Of a DNA stretch of 64,000 nucleotides, positions 21,960-34,020 are shown one piece after another (within the stretch, counting starts at the first letter, position 1; every line of letters begins with the position of its first letter). Source of the DNA: Bidens hawaiensis (Eukaryota > Streptophyta > Magnoliopsida > Asterales > Asteraceae); the NCBI GenBank assembly GCA_021521415.1, contig JAIQDT010006472.1, forward strand, positions 79,255-143,254, written 5' to 3'. The notes beneath the pieces were generated by a model. It was given only the letters and a program-made list of their open reading frames with translations, ran no database searches and was not told the origin of the DNA. The position numbers and the translations under genes were made by a program.

Positions 21960-23775
21960 TGTCGGATCCTCCCGAGATAAAGGATACAACCTTAGCTCTG
22001 GGTGGAGGAGAAGGTGCCCTTTCAGGTATGTTGACAGGATCCTGACTCTTGTTCTTGTTTTTTCCAAACAGTTCCTTCAGGTATCCTTTGCTGAGAAGAT
22101 ATCATATTTCCTTCCGAAGTGCTATGCAATCTTCAGTGCGACGGCCAAAGTCATCATGGAATGCACACCATTTGGACTTGTCTTTGATGGATCCGGGCTT
22201 TTCATTTTTCTTAGGCCACCTGGCCTTGTCACCTAGATCCTACATGGCACAAATCACACCACTAATATCAATGTTGAAACAATATTCGGAGATTTTAGGA
22301 TACTCTTCGTCGTCTTCATCTTCTTCCACAGCATTTATCCTAGGATTATCTTGCTTGGAATAAGGCTTGGGCCTAGTGTACTTCTGTGGAGTGTCTGACT
22401 TTCTACTGGTAGCTTCATACTTCGGATAACCGAGCTTCCATGAGCTTTCTTGTCGTCCTCTAGCCGAACATATCTAAATGCCCTGTTTCTGACTTCATCA
22501 AGATTCCTGCATGGAGTCATGACAAGGTCATCATAGAAAGGAGAATCCTTTCTTAGTCCCATCTTGACGGCTTCGACAGCAGCTGCCATGTCAAGGTTGG
22601 GGATCTCCAAAGCTTCCCTGCTAAATTTGGTTATGTAATCCCTTAAGGATTCATTATTATGCTGAACAATTCTATATAACTCACCTGTCATTTTCTCAAA
22701 AGATCTACTACAAGAAAATTGATTATTGAACAAATTAATCAAATGAGAAAATGATGTAATAGTGTTGGAGGGAATACTCAATAACCATTTGAGGGTTGGC
22801 CCCGTTAATGTTGAGCCGAATCCCTTGCATAGGCAAGCTTCTTTGATGTCAATGGGGATGGGGTTGATCTCCATCCTTTCTCTGTACTGAACTACGTGTT
22901 CCTCAGGATCCGTAGTGCTGTCGTAGAGCTTCATGCTGGGTGTCTGGAACTTCTTGGGGATCTCCACGTCACATATCGGCCAAGTAAATCTAGATAACTT
23001 ATGGCTACCTGCGGGCACTTCAGCTATGGGACGTATTATCCCTGGGATACTGGAAATCATATCCTTCATTTCTGTAGTTCCCTGGCTATCTCAGGAGGTT
23101 ATCCCCTTATCATGTACATGTCCATGGTTAGTGTATAAATTAGCATTAAATAAACTGTTACCAAGGTCATGGTTAGGTCTCTGGTATCCTGAGCCTTGAC
23201 GGCTAGTTCCTCCATTGAGGGTATCCTCAGGATAAGGTGACGCCTGCATAGGGATGTCATCTCCAACATGCACTCCTGACGAGTATATGCCAACTGGCAT
23301 GGTTGAGCGAGGCTGCATGTTGGTGGATTCTGGCCTCTTTGGTCTAGGAAGTTCTGAGGAAACCGGAAGATAAGTTCCTCCGTATCCTGATTGCCGCTGA
23401 GACGGAGTTCTTGTTGATTGTGTCCCCAAGGATCCGGGATTCTGAAGGATGGTTGATCCTGGGGAACCAAAATCAAGAACCCTGGGCATGATTGGAGTAG
23501 CCTCCTGCCCAGGCTTCTTTTTGATTCCTTCAATCTCCTTAAATAGCCTTGAGTTGGTCTTTTCTTGCTGCTCCATGTGTGTTTTGACCTGTTTCATCAA
23601 AGCAAAAATGTCATTGTTAGAAATAACCGGGTCTACCCGTGTAGAGGATACCGCAAATGGTGGAAGTTCTCCTCTGGGCTGAGTGTTCTTCTTTGGCATT
23701 GGTGTAGGTTCCGAGTTGAAGTTTGAAGCAGCGGTGACCACCGGAGCAAAAAGTGAGCTGGTTTTTTGAGGCCAT
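21960..23775 (-). pseudogene. Element C gag
   Basis: The start is ATG 23775-23773 (MASK), equivalent to MASQ of A and B. A run of six A on the coding strand (plus-strand T run at 23762-23767) carries one base too many and shifts the frame at codon 5. The frame then stays open from 23741 to 23091 and, after a stop, from 23069 to 22335. The capsid core has LSRFTWPICDVEIPKKF, DPEEHVVQY, LCKGFGSTLTGP and EIPNLDMAA. The nucleocapsid finger is CAFHDDFGRRTEDC (about 22165-22125), with R instead of the usual H at the third zinc position in relatives (HFGHMTEDC). That change would weaken metal binding. Confidence 0.85.
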
Positions 23776-23830
23776 TGTAAAGAGAATGAAGGTGAATGAA
23801 ATAACGGATTTCAATGATTGAAGCACCATA

Positions 23831-23851
23831 GCCCCACGGTGGGCGCCAAAT
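23831..23851 (-). other. Element C primer binding site
   Basis: The plus strand reads GCCCCACGGTGGGCGCC, the reverse complement of GGCGCCCACCGTGGGGC, adjacent to the 5' LTR. Same word as in A and B. Confidence 0.8.
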
Positions 23852-24440
23852 TGTTTTGGTAAAAAATTAACAACCGTGATTTCATAACCAAATCAGTAAA
23901 TCGGGACTAGGTGCTTGTAAAGATGGCATGAACACAGAGATTTGTTGCTAGGAAAAAACCTGTTATCCTGAGGATAACAAGAAAAAACCCCGGGTGGTGA
24001 AAACTATCACCACAGCTTTATTAATAATAAAGGTGATTACAAGTGTGGAGCTTAAACTTTGATCGTGATTACAGAGAATGTGAGTACTAGTAAGTTCTCG
24101 AGTGCTAGAGTGTGTGTCATGATCAATGTTTTGGAGCTCTATTTATAATAAACAAAGTCTAACAACTATTGCCTATAATTTAGGAAATATGAGACCAAAT
24201 CCAATTAACCATTGATTATTCAATCCCACACGTTTCCTTATCGGCTACGCTCCAATAACAGCAACTGCGAGTCTTCGGGAGATCATTGCAACGGTCTTTG
24301 ACCTGGTAAACAAGGAAAGTAGCTGACAATGTGTTAGTTATATAATGTAATTAGGATACCTGTCGCCTTTGGAGGATACCGTATCCTAGATTAGTCTGAA
24401 TACTGTTTGCTGAAGATACTGCATAATCTGAGCCCTAACA
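23852..24440 (-). repeat. Element C 5' LTR
   Basis: 589 bp, TGTTTTGG...CTAACA on the plus strand, with TATAAATA (minus) at 24140-24147. The 17-bp perfect palindrome GTTATCCTGAGGATAAC lies at 23962-23978. ATTCT follows at 24441-24445. Confidence 0.94.
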
Positions 24441-24445
24441 ATTCT

Positions 24446-25618
24446 TAATAGGATAATTAGTTTTTACGATGATAGTATGAGTTTCAAAATAATGTCTTAA
24501 CTTAGTTGAAGCCAAAATTAGAGCGTGAATAAGTTTTTCTAGGTGAGAATACCTGGATTCTGCATCAAGTAGACTTTTACTTACATAGTAAATTGGATGT
24601 TAGTTACCTTCGTGATCCTTTACTAGGACTGCGCTTAAAGCAGTGAGAGAGATGGCTAGGTAGAGGATCAAGGTTTCTCCACACAGGCTTCATCAGAGCG
24701 GGGGCCGAGGATAAGTAGTCCTTTAAAGCGGTGAGGGCAGCCTTGTGGTTCTCCGTCCACATGAATTTCTTGTTTTTCCTTAGGATGTCATAAAAATCTT
24801 TACATTTCTCTGAGGACTTTGATATGAACCTGTTCAATGCTGTCACCCTTCCTGTTAATCTTTGCACCTCTTTGATGTTCGTTGGGGACTTGAGATTTAA
24901 GATAGCCTGAATCTGCTCTGGACTTGCTTCTATCACCCTTTTGGTTACTAGATATCCAACGAATTTTCCAGCCTTAACACCAAATACACACTTAGCAGGA
25001 TTTAGCTTCATGTTATATTTGTCAAGGATGTCAAATGCTACTTCCAGATCCTTGAGGTGATCTTCCGCCTTCTTTGATTTCTCCACCATGTCATCGATAT
25101 AGACTTCCATGGTGTCTCCTAATTGATCCTTGGACATCATATTAACTAGTCTCTGATACGTAGCACTTGCATTTCTAAGACCAAATGACATAGCAATATA
25201 ACAATATATGCCCATAGGGGTTGTAAATGATGTGTCCTCTTGATCAGATGGTTCCATCTGGATTTGTTGAAATGCTGATAAAGCATCCATAAAGGTCAAC
25301 ATTTCATGCTCTGCGGTAGCATCCACCATAGAGTCAAGTGGGAAGAGGGAAAGGATCCTTGGGACATGCTTTATTCAAATCAGTAAAATCTACACATACC
25401 CTCCACTTTCCGTTTTTCTTTTGAACTACAATCACATTGGCTAACCATTTTGGATACCTTACTTCCCTAATCATACCTGCCTTTAATAGTTTCTGTACCT
25501 CTTCCTGGATGATTGCATTTCTTTCCGGAGCAAATTTCCTTCTTTTTTGACGAATAGGCATGAAAGAAGGATCAATTCCAAGCTTATGGGTTATAACATC
25601 CATAGAAACACCTGTCAT
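24446..25618 (-). pseudogene. Element B reverse transcriptase and start of first RNase H
   Basis: Minus strand: VITHKLGIDPSF, WLANVIVVQKKNGKWRVCVD, DFTDLNKACPKDPFP, TFMDALSAFQQIQ, YIDDMVEKSKKAEDHL and KLNPAKCVFGVKAGKFVGY. The palm Asp residues are present. Frame breaks lie near 25330 and 24640. Coding reaches TNYPIK at 24446 and is cut there by element C; the next residues (VLRKPEVSG) resume at 14191. Confidence 0.87.
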
Positions 25619-25687
25619 ATCTTCGTGTTTCCATGCAAAGGTTGATTTTCTTCGTTGTAAGAAGGATACTAGATCCTTCTCAATGGA

Positions 25688-26205
25688 TTATTGTTTCTCA
25701 ACTCCGATTAGTACTTTGCTGTCAGGATCCTCTGGGTGCAATACCACCTCCTTAGGATCTTGTTCCCTAGTCTCTGTGACGTTTCTTCTTGCTTTCGGTA
25801 ATTGATATGCTTCCCTTAGCTTTTTTGTAGGCTTCATGGAAGAGGTATAGCTAGCGTCTTGCTGTTCGCTTTCTATCTTCGCTATTCCCCATGGGGTAGG
25901 TAGCTTCACACATTGGTGGTAAGTAGAGGGAACTGCCTTCATTTCGTGTATCCAAGGCCTGCCAAGAATAACATTGCAACAAGACAAGGTATCAGTAACA
26001 CAAAATTTTTGAATAGAATTTACTCCCTCTATATATATGGGGAGTTTGATGTCCCCCAATGTATTCTTCGTTTCTCCATCGAATCCTACAAGGATTGAGG
26101 ATCTCGGGACGATTTTCGATTCTGGAATATTCATTTTCCTGAGCACTTCTAATTGTATAATGTTGACTGAACTCCCCCTATCAATGAGGATCCTACGAAC
26201 ATAAT
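25688..26205 (-). pseudogene. Element B protease
   Basis: The active-site region reads LIDRGSSVNIIQ at about 26200-26165. Element C has DGGS and element A has DNGS at the same place, so B carries Arg at the second position. The rest matches C closely (ILVGFDGETKNTLGDIKLPIYIEG, NVILGRPWIHEMKAVPSTYHQC). In the native element it cuts the Gag-Pol polyprotein. With Arg next to the catalytic Asp it is probably inactive (inference). Confidence 0.8.
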
Positions 26206-26229
26206 GATTAGAAATAAACAGAGTAATGA

Positions 26230-28400
26230 CTAAACCGTTGTGATGAGGATGTTGGACGGTGACCCGATCATCCTCATCAAAGGAGATGACTTTTTTCTCG
26301 ACCGTTGTAGAAGTCTTGATCGGCCTTTCACCATTCTACAATTTTCTTTCTTTGGCATGCTTTTCACAGCAGAATACGAAGTACCGCATATGTTAGAACC
26401 TCCTAAGATTACATTGATAAAATGAGCGTCCGGAGGAGGTGGAGCAGCCCTTTTTGGGACTGGCTCAGGATCCTGGGTCCTTGACTTCTTTCTTCCGAAC
26501 AGCTCCTTGAGGTAGCCTTTGCTGAGGAGGTAGCTGATCTCCTTTCTCAAGGCGATACAGTCTTCTGTCATGTGGCCGAAGTGTTCATGAAAAGCGCACC
26601 ATTTGGATTTATCTTTAGGAGGAGGAGCCTTCTCATTCTTCCTCGGCCATCTCGCTCTGTCACCCAAGCTCCTAACAGCAAGCATTACTCCTCCCATATC
26701 TATAGAGAAGCAATAATCAGATATCCTTGGGCAATCTTCATCATCCTCCACAGCGTTGATCTTCTGGCCATTTGGTTTGGAGTATGGTTTGTAGCCGTTA
26801 TTCCTGAAGTAGGATCCTTGTTTCTTGTCTTGAGTTTCACTCTTTGCCGGAGTATTCAGTTGATATTGTATTCTTTGATCCTCCTCTAACCTGATGAATC
26901 TTAAAGCTCTGTTTCGCACTTCATCTAAGTTCCTGCAAGGGGTCATAACAAGATCCTGGTAAAATGGAGAGTCCTTTTGTAATCTCATTTTGAATGCCTC
27001 AACAGCTGTTGGGACATCTAGATTTGGAATTTCCAAGGCCTCTCTTCCAAACCTAGTAAGGAACTGTCTTAGGGGTTCCTCACGAGGTTGGTTAACTCTA
27101 TATAAATAACTAGTTAATTTTTCAAAGGATCTACTGCATGAAAATTGAGTATTAAACATATTGATTAAATGAGAGAAAGAAGTAATTGAATAAGGAGGAA
27201 GACTTAGCAACCATTTAAGAGCAGATCCAGTGAGTGTTGATCCAAAGCCTTTGCATAAGCAAGCCTCTTTTAGCCTTTCTGGGATTGGTTTGATTTCCAT
27301 CCTCTCACGGTACAAGGCTACATGTTCCTTAGGATCTGTGGATCCAACATATAACTTCATACTAGGGGTGGTGAAGCGCTTTGTTATCACAACATCACAA
27401 ATTGGTGGAGCGAATCTGGACATGTTATGGCTTCCTGCTGATAACTCGAGGATAGGTTTGATGACTCTTGGTACACTGGATATCATATCCTTGAGCTTCT
27501 GTAACTCACGAGCTATAGTTTGATTGATTCCTGTATCCTGCATACCACCATGATTAGTGCCAAAAGATAAATTGTTGTAATTTTTACCTCTTGTGTGATC
27601 AAAAGATCTCCCCCCATAGCTGTGTCCGGGGTATATTGTTTCAGCGTCAAGAGTTGGTCCAGCAGGAGTAGTGGTTTGCATGGGTATGAATCCCCTTCGT
27701 AGACCTTAAGTGGCCTTGATCGTGGTTCCTTCAAAGGTTTTTTCCCATAAGGATAATAGGATTCCGGATGTTGATGGACGATGGATTCTGTCTGGAAGTC
27801 AAAGGATCCTAGTTGATAGATAGAGGATCCTTGAGGCTGGTGATTAGAGGGTCTTTGACGGAAATCTGAGTGTCCAAATTGAAAGGCGGAGGATCCTTGT
27901 GAATGGTGGCTGGAGGATCTTAAGTGCTGACTTGAGGATCCTTGTTGAACGATAGATGATCCTTGCGAATACTGGGTAGAGTATCCTTTCTGGAAGAGAT
28001 CCGAGGATCCCTATTAAGGATAAGAGGATGTTGGGCACCTTTGACCAAGAAAATCTGGAGTGCTGAAGTTAAGTATTTTTGGGATGATGGGACTTGCGTC
28101 TTCAGTAGTCTTCCTAGTTCTCTTGATTTACTCAATCTCATGCAGGATCCTCTACTTGTTCTTGTTCTGCTGCTCTATATAGTTTTTCATCTGTGCACAT
28201 AAAACAGGAACATCATTGTTAGCAGTAACCATTTGGGAGACAGTAGTGGATTTTGATCGGGAGAAAACTGCAGTCTCCTTTTTTTGAGCAACAGTTGTGG
28301 GCTTTTGTGGCTTCATAGAGACAGGTAGTGGTGGCAAAGATACTTGAGCCGAAACACTTGAAGCAACGGTTGTAGAAACAGCTTTTCCTTGAGAGGCCAT
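26230..28400 (-). pseudogene. Element B gag
   Basis: The start is ATG 28400-28398 (MASQGKAVS). A Ser/Thr/Pro-rich head ends at a stop near 28152. The stretch 27760-28150 is low-complexity, with repeated GGATCC words that encode Gly-Ser or Asp-Pro pairs depending on frame. The main frame (27681-26230, 483 residues) holds the capsid core (MSRFAPPICDVVITKRF, LCKGFGSTLTGSALKWLLS, EIPNLDVPTAVEAFKM) and the finger CAFHEHFGHMTEDC (about 26605-26565). Basic, Pro-rich sequence follows. The finger is intact here, unlike in C. Confidence 0.87.
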
Positions 28401-28488
28401 TGAGTGATAACTTTGAGTGTAGGGATCGAATAAAGGTAAGAATTTTTTGGGATTAAAGCACCAAATGCCCCACGGTGGGCGCCAAATT

Positions 28489-29047
28489 GTTTTGGTCAAA
28501 AATCGGTTTAAGGATCAAGTAACCAAATTAGTTTATAAGGATTGATGCTTGTATGAATAATATGAATAAAATGACAATTCTAAGAGATGAACAACGAGAT
28601 TTATACGAGGAAAAGCCCTTGGTAACTAATATCCCACCGGCATAAAAACCACGGGTAATGAAAACTATCACCACCAATTATATTAAGCTCAAAAGAATTA
28701 CAAGAGATTGAATCAAGGTAGATCGTGATTACAAAGTGTTTTTGCTAAGATTTCTAAGTGCTCAAGTGTTGTCTCTTATGTGATCTAAACAGCTCCTATA
28801 TATATAGTTACAAGAAGGATAATTAAATAATAACTAGCCATAAAGAGCATTAATTGTCCTGGAGAGAATCTTGGAGCGGTTACTCATTGTTATAAACGAG
28901 TTGTAACTCCTTCCAACCTCTTCAATCTTCAATGCTTTGAACAAGTCTTTAACTATTGATGATCCTTTATCCATAAAGGATCTTTATTCCTATAAACAGT
29001 CGCCAAGAATAGCTTATTCACAAGGATCAAGAATCTTGGCCCTAACA
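28489..29047 (-). repeat. Element B 5' LTR with adjacent primer site
   Basis: 559 bp, starting TGTTTTGGTC and ending CCTAACA on the plus strand, followed by ATATC at 29048-29052. The primer site (minus-strand GGCGCCCACCGTGGGGC) lies at about 28468-28485. A run of TA repeats at 28797-28806 is the likely TATA box. Confidence 0.94.
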
Positions 29048-29052
29048 ATATC

Positions 29053-30880
29053 CAGCAGGAAACTGACTGGGAAATTCAACAACTAGCCCAGGATAAGATA
29101 AATGGATATTGTTTACTATTGGGGCCTCAAATGTCAGGGGGACAGGCTTAGGAATCATCCTGAAATTGCCACAGAGGGACATAATACCCCGGTCATGCAG
29201 ATGTGATTTCCAAGCCACCAACAATGAAGCTGAGTACGAAGCTTTAGTTGTTTGCCTTTAGTTATCTAAGGATTTAGAAATTAAAAGCATTGATGTATTT
29301 GTGGATTCCTTATTGCTTTCTAACCACTTCAATGGCTTTTATGCTGTTAGAAGTGAAAAACTAACCGAATATCTCCAAATAGTTAAAAATATGGCAGAAA
29401 CATTCGGTTCCTTTGTCATTGAAAAGGTACCTAGGGAGGAAAATGCTGAGGCGGATGCTTTGGAAAATCATGGATATGCTATTAGGATCCCGACGGAAAT
29501 AAAAATTCCGATCATACATATCCTGAATCCAGCCACAGATATGTTGCCACTCGATGAAAAGCAAGTTATAAGAGAAACTGCCAACCAAGATCCTCAAGTT
29601 AATAAAGTAACAGACACAAAAGATGCTGATCAGGATCCTCAAATTAATCAGGAATCCTGGATCCAACCTATCAAGAAATATTTGCAGCACAATGAGATTC
29701 CTAAGGATGAAAATCCTAAAGCCTTTAGTACGAAGGTATCTAGGTTCCTTATCTTAAATGGCATTTTCTATAAAAAGTCTCTCGCAGGTCCATACTTGAG
29801 ATGCTTAGAGGATCATGAAATACAAGAAGTTCTAAAAGAATCCGTGAAGGAGACTCTGGGAATCACACTGGAGTTCAATCATTGTTCTCCAAAATCCTTA
29901 GGACTGATTATTAATGGCCAACCATGAGGAAGGATGCAATGATCTATGCTAAAAATGTGATGCCTGTCAAAGACATAGCAACATTCTTCATCAACCACCT
30001 GAGCCTATCCATCCAATAGTATCCCCATGGCCTTTCATGAAGTGGGGTATGGACATTGTGGGTAAATTACCAACAACCCCAGCAGGAAAACTCTTCATGT
30101 TAGCAATGACATACTACTTTTCCAAATGGATTGAAGTAGAAGCATTTGCCCAAGTTAGAGAACAAAAAGTGATATCATCAAAAGAAATATCCTGACATGC
30201 TTTGGAATCCCAGTCGAGATCATCTGCGATAATGGGTCTCAATTCAATGGCAAGAGAACCACTGACTTTTGTGCTGCATGGGTATCAAGATGATCACTTC
30301 CACTCCAATACACCCTCAAGCCAATGGACAAGTAGAATCTTCAAACAAGATTATCATTAACAATTTAAAGAAGAAGTTGGGGACAAAAAACAGAAAATGG
30401 GCTGAAGAACTACCATTTGTGTTATAGGCAGATCGAACTACATGAAAAAGTGTAACATGGCAAACTCCTTTCTCTTTAGTGTTTTGGGTCGAAGCGATTA
30501 TTCCAACTGAAATGGTGATCCCTACTGCAAGATCCTACTTTCAGAATCTTGGAACCAATAATCAGGATCTTGCCTATGATCTTGACGTGGTGGATGAACT
30601 TAGGGATTCTGCAAGGATTCGTATGGCAGCATATCAACATAGAATCACCAAGTCATATAACAAGAATTTTAGGGTCAGAAGATTTCAAGTAGGAGATTTG
30701 GTATTAAGAAAGGTATTTCAGAAAAGGACGGATACTAAGGATGGAAAACTAGCACCCAAGTGGGAAGGACCATACAAAATAGAAGCTGAAGTAGGAAATG
30801 GAGCATATCAGTTATCTGCTATGTATGGCAGGATCCTGCCAAGATCCGCTGTTCACCTTAAATTTTATTTTGTGTACGTT
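29053..30880 (+). pseudogene. Element A second RNase H and integrase (degenerate)
   Basis: This is the continuation of the gene cut at 10458. The second RNase H shows NNEAEYEALVV, VDSLLLSNHFNG and VPREENAEADALEN. Then come LAGPYLRCLEDHEIQEVLKE, a broken finger (KCDACQRHSNI near 29950), [31 protein letters not shown] and HPQANGQVESSNK. The C-terminal domain is RVRRFQVGDLVLRK and KLAPKWEGPYKIE, ending near 30880. Stops and shifts occur at about 29150, 29260, 29900, 30180 and 30426. The core reads TYY where relatives read TDY, so a catalytic Asp is lost. Confidence 0.85.
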
Positions 30881-30899
30881 AGAATTTTGTTTCTAACTT

Positions 30900-32100
30900 G
30901 GTATGGTATGTATCCTAGCCCTGCTTTCAATTATTTATTTATATTATTTTTAAATCCCATTACTGACTTAAGCATCAGAGGGGTGTTAGCCGAGCTAACA
31001 CCCACCCTAACCAAGGTTCAAGTGTTTTACATAATTGGGATCTCGACTAAGAAGTGAATGCATTCCTAGGGCTTTGGCCACCCCTCTATGTTTAAGGTTC
31101 TAAAACCCTTCTAAGGTTTAAATGTCTTCACCTTTCTAAGAATTGGGTTTAAACAACTCGCTAGGAGCGTACGTGTCCACATGTAATTCAAAATTGCGGG
31201 ACCAGTTCATCTTAATGGTGGTTGACAATTTTGTTATTATATATTATCAATGGAATAACATGAACATGTTATACAACCATGGCTTGTCCTAAGTATTTAC
31301 ATAACGTTTTGGCATCTTCATGTCACTCACGTTTGGCTTGTCCCAAGTATTGAACACTTGTGTGTTAACCCAAGTTCTAAGTTATTTTTGGGATTTTCCC
31401 CATGATCTTTACTATCAAAATTATTTTTGGGATTTTCCCCAGAATCTTTACGATCAAAATTAGTTTTGGGATTTTCCCCGGGATCTTTACGATCAAAATT
31501 ATTTTTGGGGTTTTCCCTAGCATCTTTATGATCAAACCTACTTTGGGATTCTCCTCAGGATCACTGAACCATCTTAGTCAGTATCTTAACATACCTTGCA
31601 AGATCCCAAAGATCAACCCAAGATGACGATTATGACGATTAATTGGAACCTCAAAGATTCCTGGTGTCTACAAATTTAAACCTTCTCCTACCCTTACCAA
31701 GTTTGGTTACTTGTTTATTTTTCCTAAGTATGTGGTGAAACATTATTTCCAAACTGATGATTTTATCCGATTAAGCATAATACAATAAGAGCTTTTATCA
31801 ACATATTTCGACATAAAACTAAATAGACATAAGTAAAGTCAAAAGGTTGTTAACATATTAATCAAAGTAATATCTCTGACTTCGTCCTGAAACTCAAGAT
31901 CCCTCCATCAGAGATATTAAAAAGTTTTCCTAAACATAGTAAGAATAGTTAATGCTTCGTCCTGAAACTCAACATCCCTCCACCTAAAGCTATTCATTGT
32001 TCTACAAACTTAAAGGCAAATTGTTAAAAACATCACCACATAACAGCAAAAGTAAATTGTCTTAAGTACAACCATATCAAAAGCTAGCAAATAAAAACCA
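30900..32100. other. Element A 3' non-coding region with 40-bp tandem repeats and conserved block
   Basis: At 31386-31545 a unit of about 39-40 bp (ATTTTTGGGATTTTCCCC plus ATCTTTACGATCAAAATT) is repeated four times. At 31111-31175 is the block CTAAGGTTTAAATGTCTTCA with CTAGGAGCGTACG, shared with B and C. CTGAAACTCAAGATCCCTCC (about 31887) and its near-copy at 31961 mark the downstream side of the opposite-strand gene. Confidence 0.75.
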
Positions 32101-32141
32101 TCAGACAAGAAGGGGCTCGGCCTTGTCTTCAATATCCTTCA

Positions 32142-33741
32142 TTACCCCTCCGTAAATCCTGCAACCATCCTGGCCTGCACAACCTTGTCAACATCACCAG
32201 CTTCAGCATCCCCGACCTTATCCTTGGCAACCTTGCTCCCCTCAGCAAGATCATGCTCTGGTTCCAAGCCTAACTCAGCCCTTAGCTTCGCTTCCCTAAC
32301 CTTCAAACCTTCCAAGTCCCAGGATGCCTTGTCAAATTTGGGGTTCATGGCCTCTTCCATCAACATAACTCTGGCATGAAAGATGGAGTGAGTAGCAGAT
32401 AGTTGAAGATTTGTCTTGAATTCCTACAACTCCTTGGCGTGACTAGCCTTGATCGCCTCGAGATCCTTTTTTTGCTGGTCGCATAGATAAGACTTCTTTT
32501 CAAGGAAAAGGGATTTAGCCTCGTCGATCTTGGTAAGATTGTCCACTTTCTCCCTACAGACCTTAAGCTCCCGCATAGTGCTGTTATGGATCCTTATGAT
32601 CTGTTCAAGACCCTGCAAAGATTCAAATAGGTTAGTTTCAAAACACAATTCAAGGTAAATAGGAAATGGTGGAAATCCCGACCTGCTGGACGATAGGCTT
32701 AAGATTGTCAAAGGTCAGGGTTTCAGCAGTATGCCCAACTGCCTCACCCCTTTTCTCTTCTTCGATGAGGAGGGCTTGCGCTTGGAAGACGGAACAAATG
32801 GTTTAGAAACTTCGTTAGTGGTTAACTCTTTTCTCTTGATGATGTTCTCAATATCCTCCAACATAAAACCATGCTTGGCTGAGAAAGAAATCAAAATCAA
32901 CATAAGTATGAAAAGATGGCTTGAAATCATTATTGGGATACTCAACAGACATGCTTTTTGAGACGTAGCTTGTAGAGGAAGAAACAGGGATTTCTAGAGA
33001 AAAAGTTTTTCTGTCTCCGGGATCCTCAGGATAGCAGGAAACCTCTTGCAAGCCTCTGCTGTTGGTGGTGCGAGATACTCAAACTTCGGTGCTGCATTGA
33101 CAAAAAAAAAAGATAAGTATTCACCTCATTTAATTATTTATTTGATTTCTATTTAATCCTACCCTCGTCATCCCATTGGAAAGGAAGACTTTTTCCACCC
33201 AAGATGGAATCCCTCCGGACAAAAAAGAATTTCCTTTTCCATTCCCAGTCATTTTTCGTTGTTTTCAGGATCAGGTGAGTTTGGCCAGGAATGATTTGAA
33301 ACACAAATCTGCTGGAGCTGTGCGTTCTCAAGCGATAAACAACGACTAAATTGGAGATGCCAAAATCAAGATTGTGGGTGGTGATAATGTGGTTCAACAT
33401 AAACAGAATCCTCCAAGCCATTGGCATCATTTAGGCGTAACTCAGGCCGGTGATTTGAAGAACTAGGAAATAAAATGCGGGAAGGGATAGGATAGACCAA
33501 GAGAAAAAGGATAGTAAGTGAAGCAAACCCAGGTTTTGGAAATGAGGTTTGATCGCATCTATTTCTCGAAAGGACGAAAGATGGTTCCTTCAGGAAACAC
33601 CTCTTCGGTTTGAAGATGAGCGATGTCACGATCGGTAAAGCAACAGGTTTCGAGATTCGAAAAGGCAAGTAGCTGCTGGTTAAGGAACTCTTTGCCGGAA
33701 TCCTCAGACGATACATAGGATCTAGTTCTCTTCCTTGCCAT
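32142..33741 (-). pseudogene. Opposite-strand gene of element A (putative gypsy-type transposase domain family)
   Basis: The start is ATG 33741 (MARKRTRSYVSSEDSG). The N-terminal domain covers 33741-33150: SNLISKTWVCF, MPMAWRILFMLNHII, LVVVYRLRTHSSSRFVFQIIPG and TKNDWEWKRKFFFVRRDSI. It matches the equivalent region in C and the domain annotated as transposase (putative) gypsy type. Later segments hold EDIENIIKRKELT with the basic run KRKPSSSKKRKG (about 32790-32740). A coiled coil follows (32640-32430), then HARVMLMEEAMNPKFDKASWD and an acidic tail ending at 32142. C has the same order. Frame changes suggest at least two introns plus damage. It lies convergent to pol. Confidence 0.7.
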
Positions 33742-34020
33742 TGGAAACTATAATTATGGCGAAAACCCTAGGAAAATTAGAAAAGAAGAGTGAGAGAGAA
33801 AAAATTACCTTGATTCCGGGTTTGAGATGAAGATAAATAATGCTAGAATGTAGTAATTATAGGCAATTATCCTTACATTTAAGATGTGGTGGTTAATTTG
33901 CTTAGGAATTTGAACCAAGTCTTTCCACATTAGCTGAGCTAACGTTATCAAGATAAGAATTAAGAAAAAATATTATCGTTGTAAAAGTGGTTTCCAGCTG
34001 ACATATTTTTTAGGGACAAT

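Larger units (their letters stand above)
14197..24440 (-). mobile_element. Element C: youngest Ty3/gypsy Tat-type element, nested in B
   Basis: LTRs at 14197-14816 (3') and 23852-24440 (5') are flanked by ATTCT at 14192-14196 and 24441-24445. LTR divergence is about 4% by hand count, ignoring one local rearrangement. The 10.2-kb element has gag, protease, RT, RNase H (two), integrase and a full-length opposite-strand gene. It is the best preserved of the three, with only a few frameshifts and stops. Confidence 0.95.
10464..29047 (-). mobile_element. Element B: Ty3/gypsy Tat-type LTR retrotransposon, split by element C
   Basis: LTRs at 10464-11010 (3') and 28489-29047 (5') are in the same orientation, each reading TGTTTT...AACA on the plus strand. 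They are flanked by ATATC at 10459-10463 and 29048-29052. Gag, protease, RT, RNase H and integrase read on the minus strand. Element C (14197-24440) sits inside B's pol. Without C, B is about 8.3 kb, shorter than A or C because most of its opposite-strand gene is deleted. LTR divergence is about 6% (roughly 31 differences by hand count). Confidence 0.95.
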
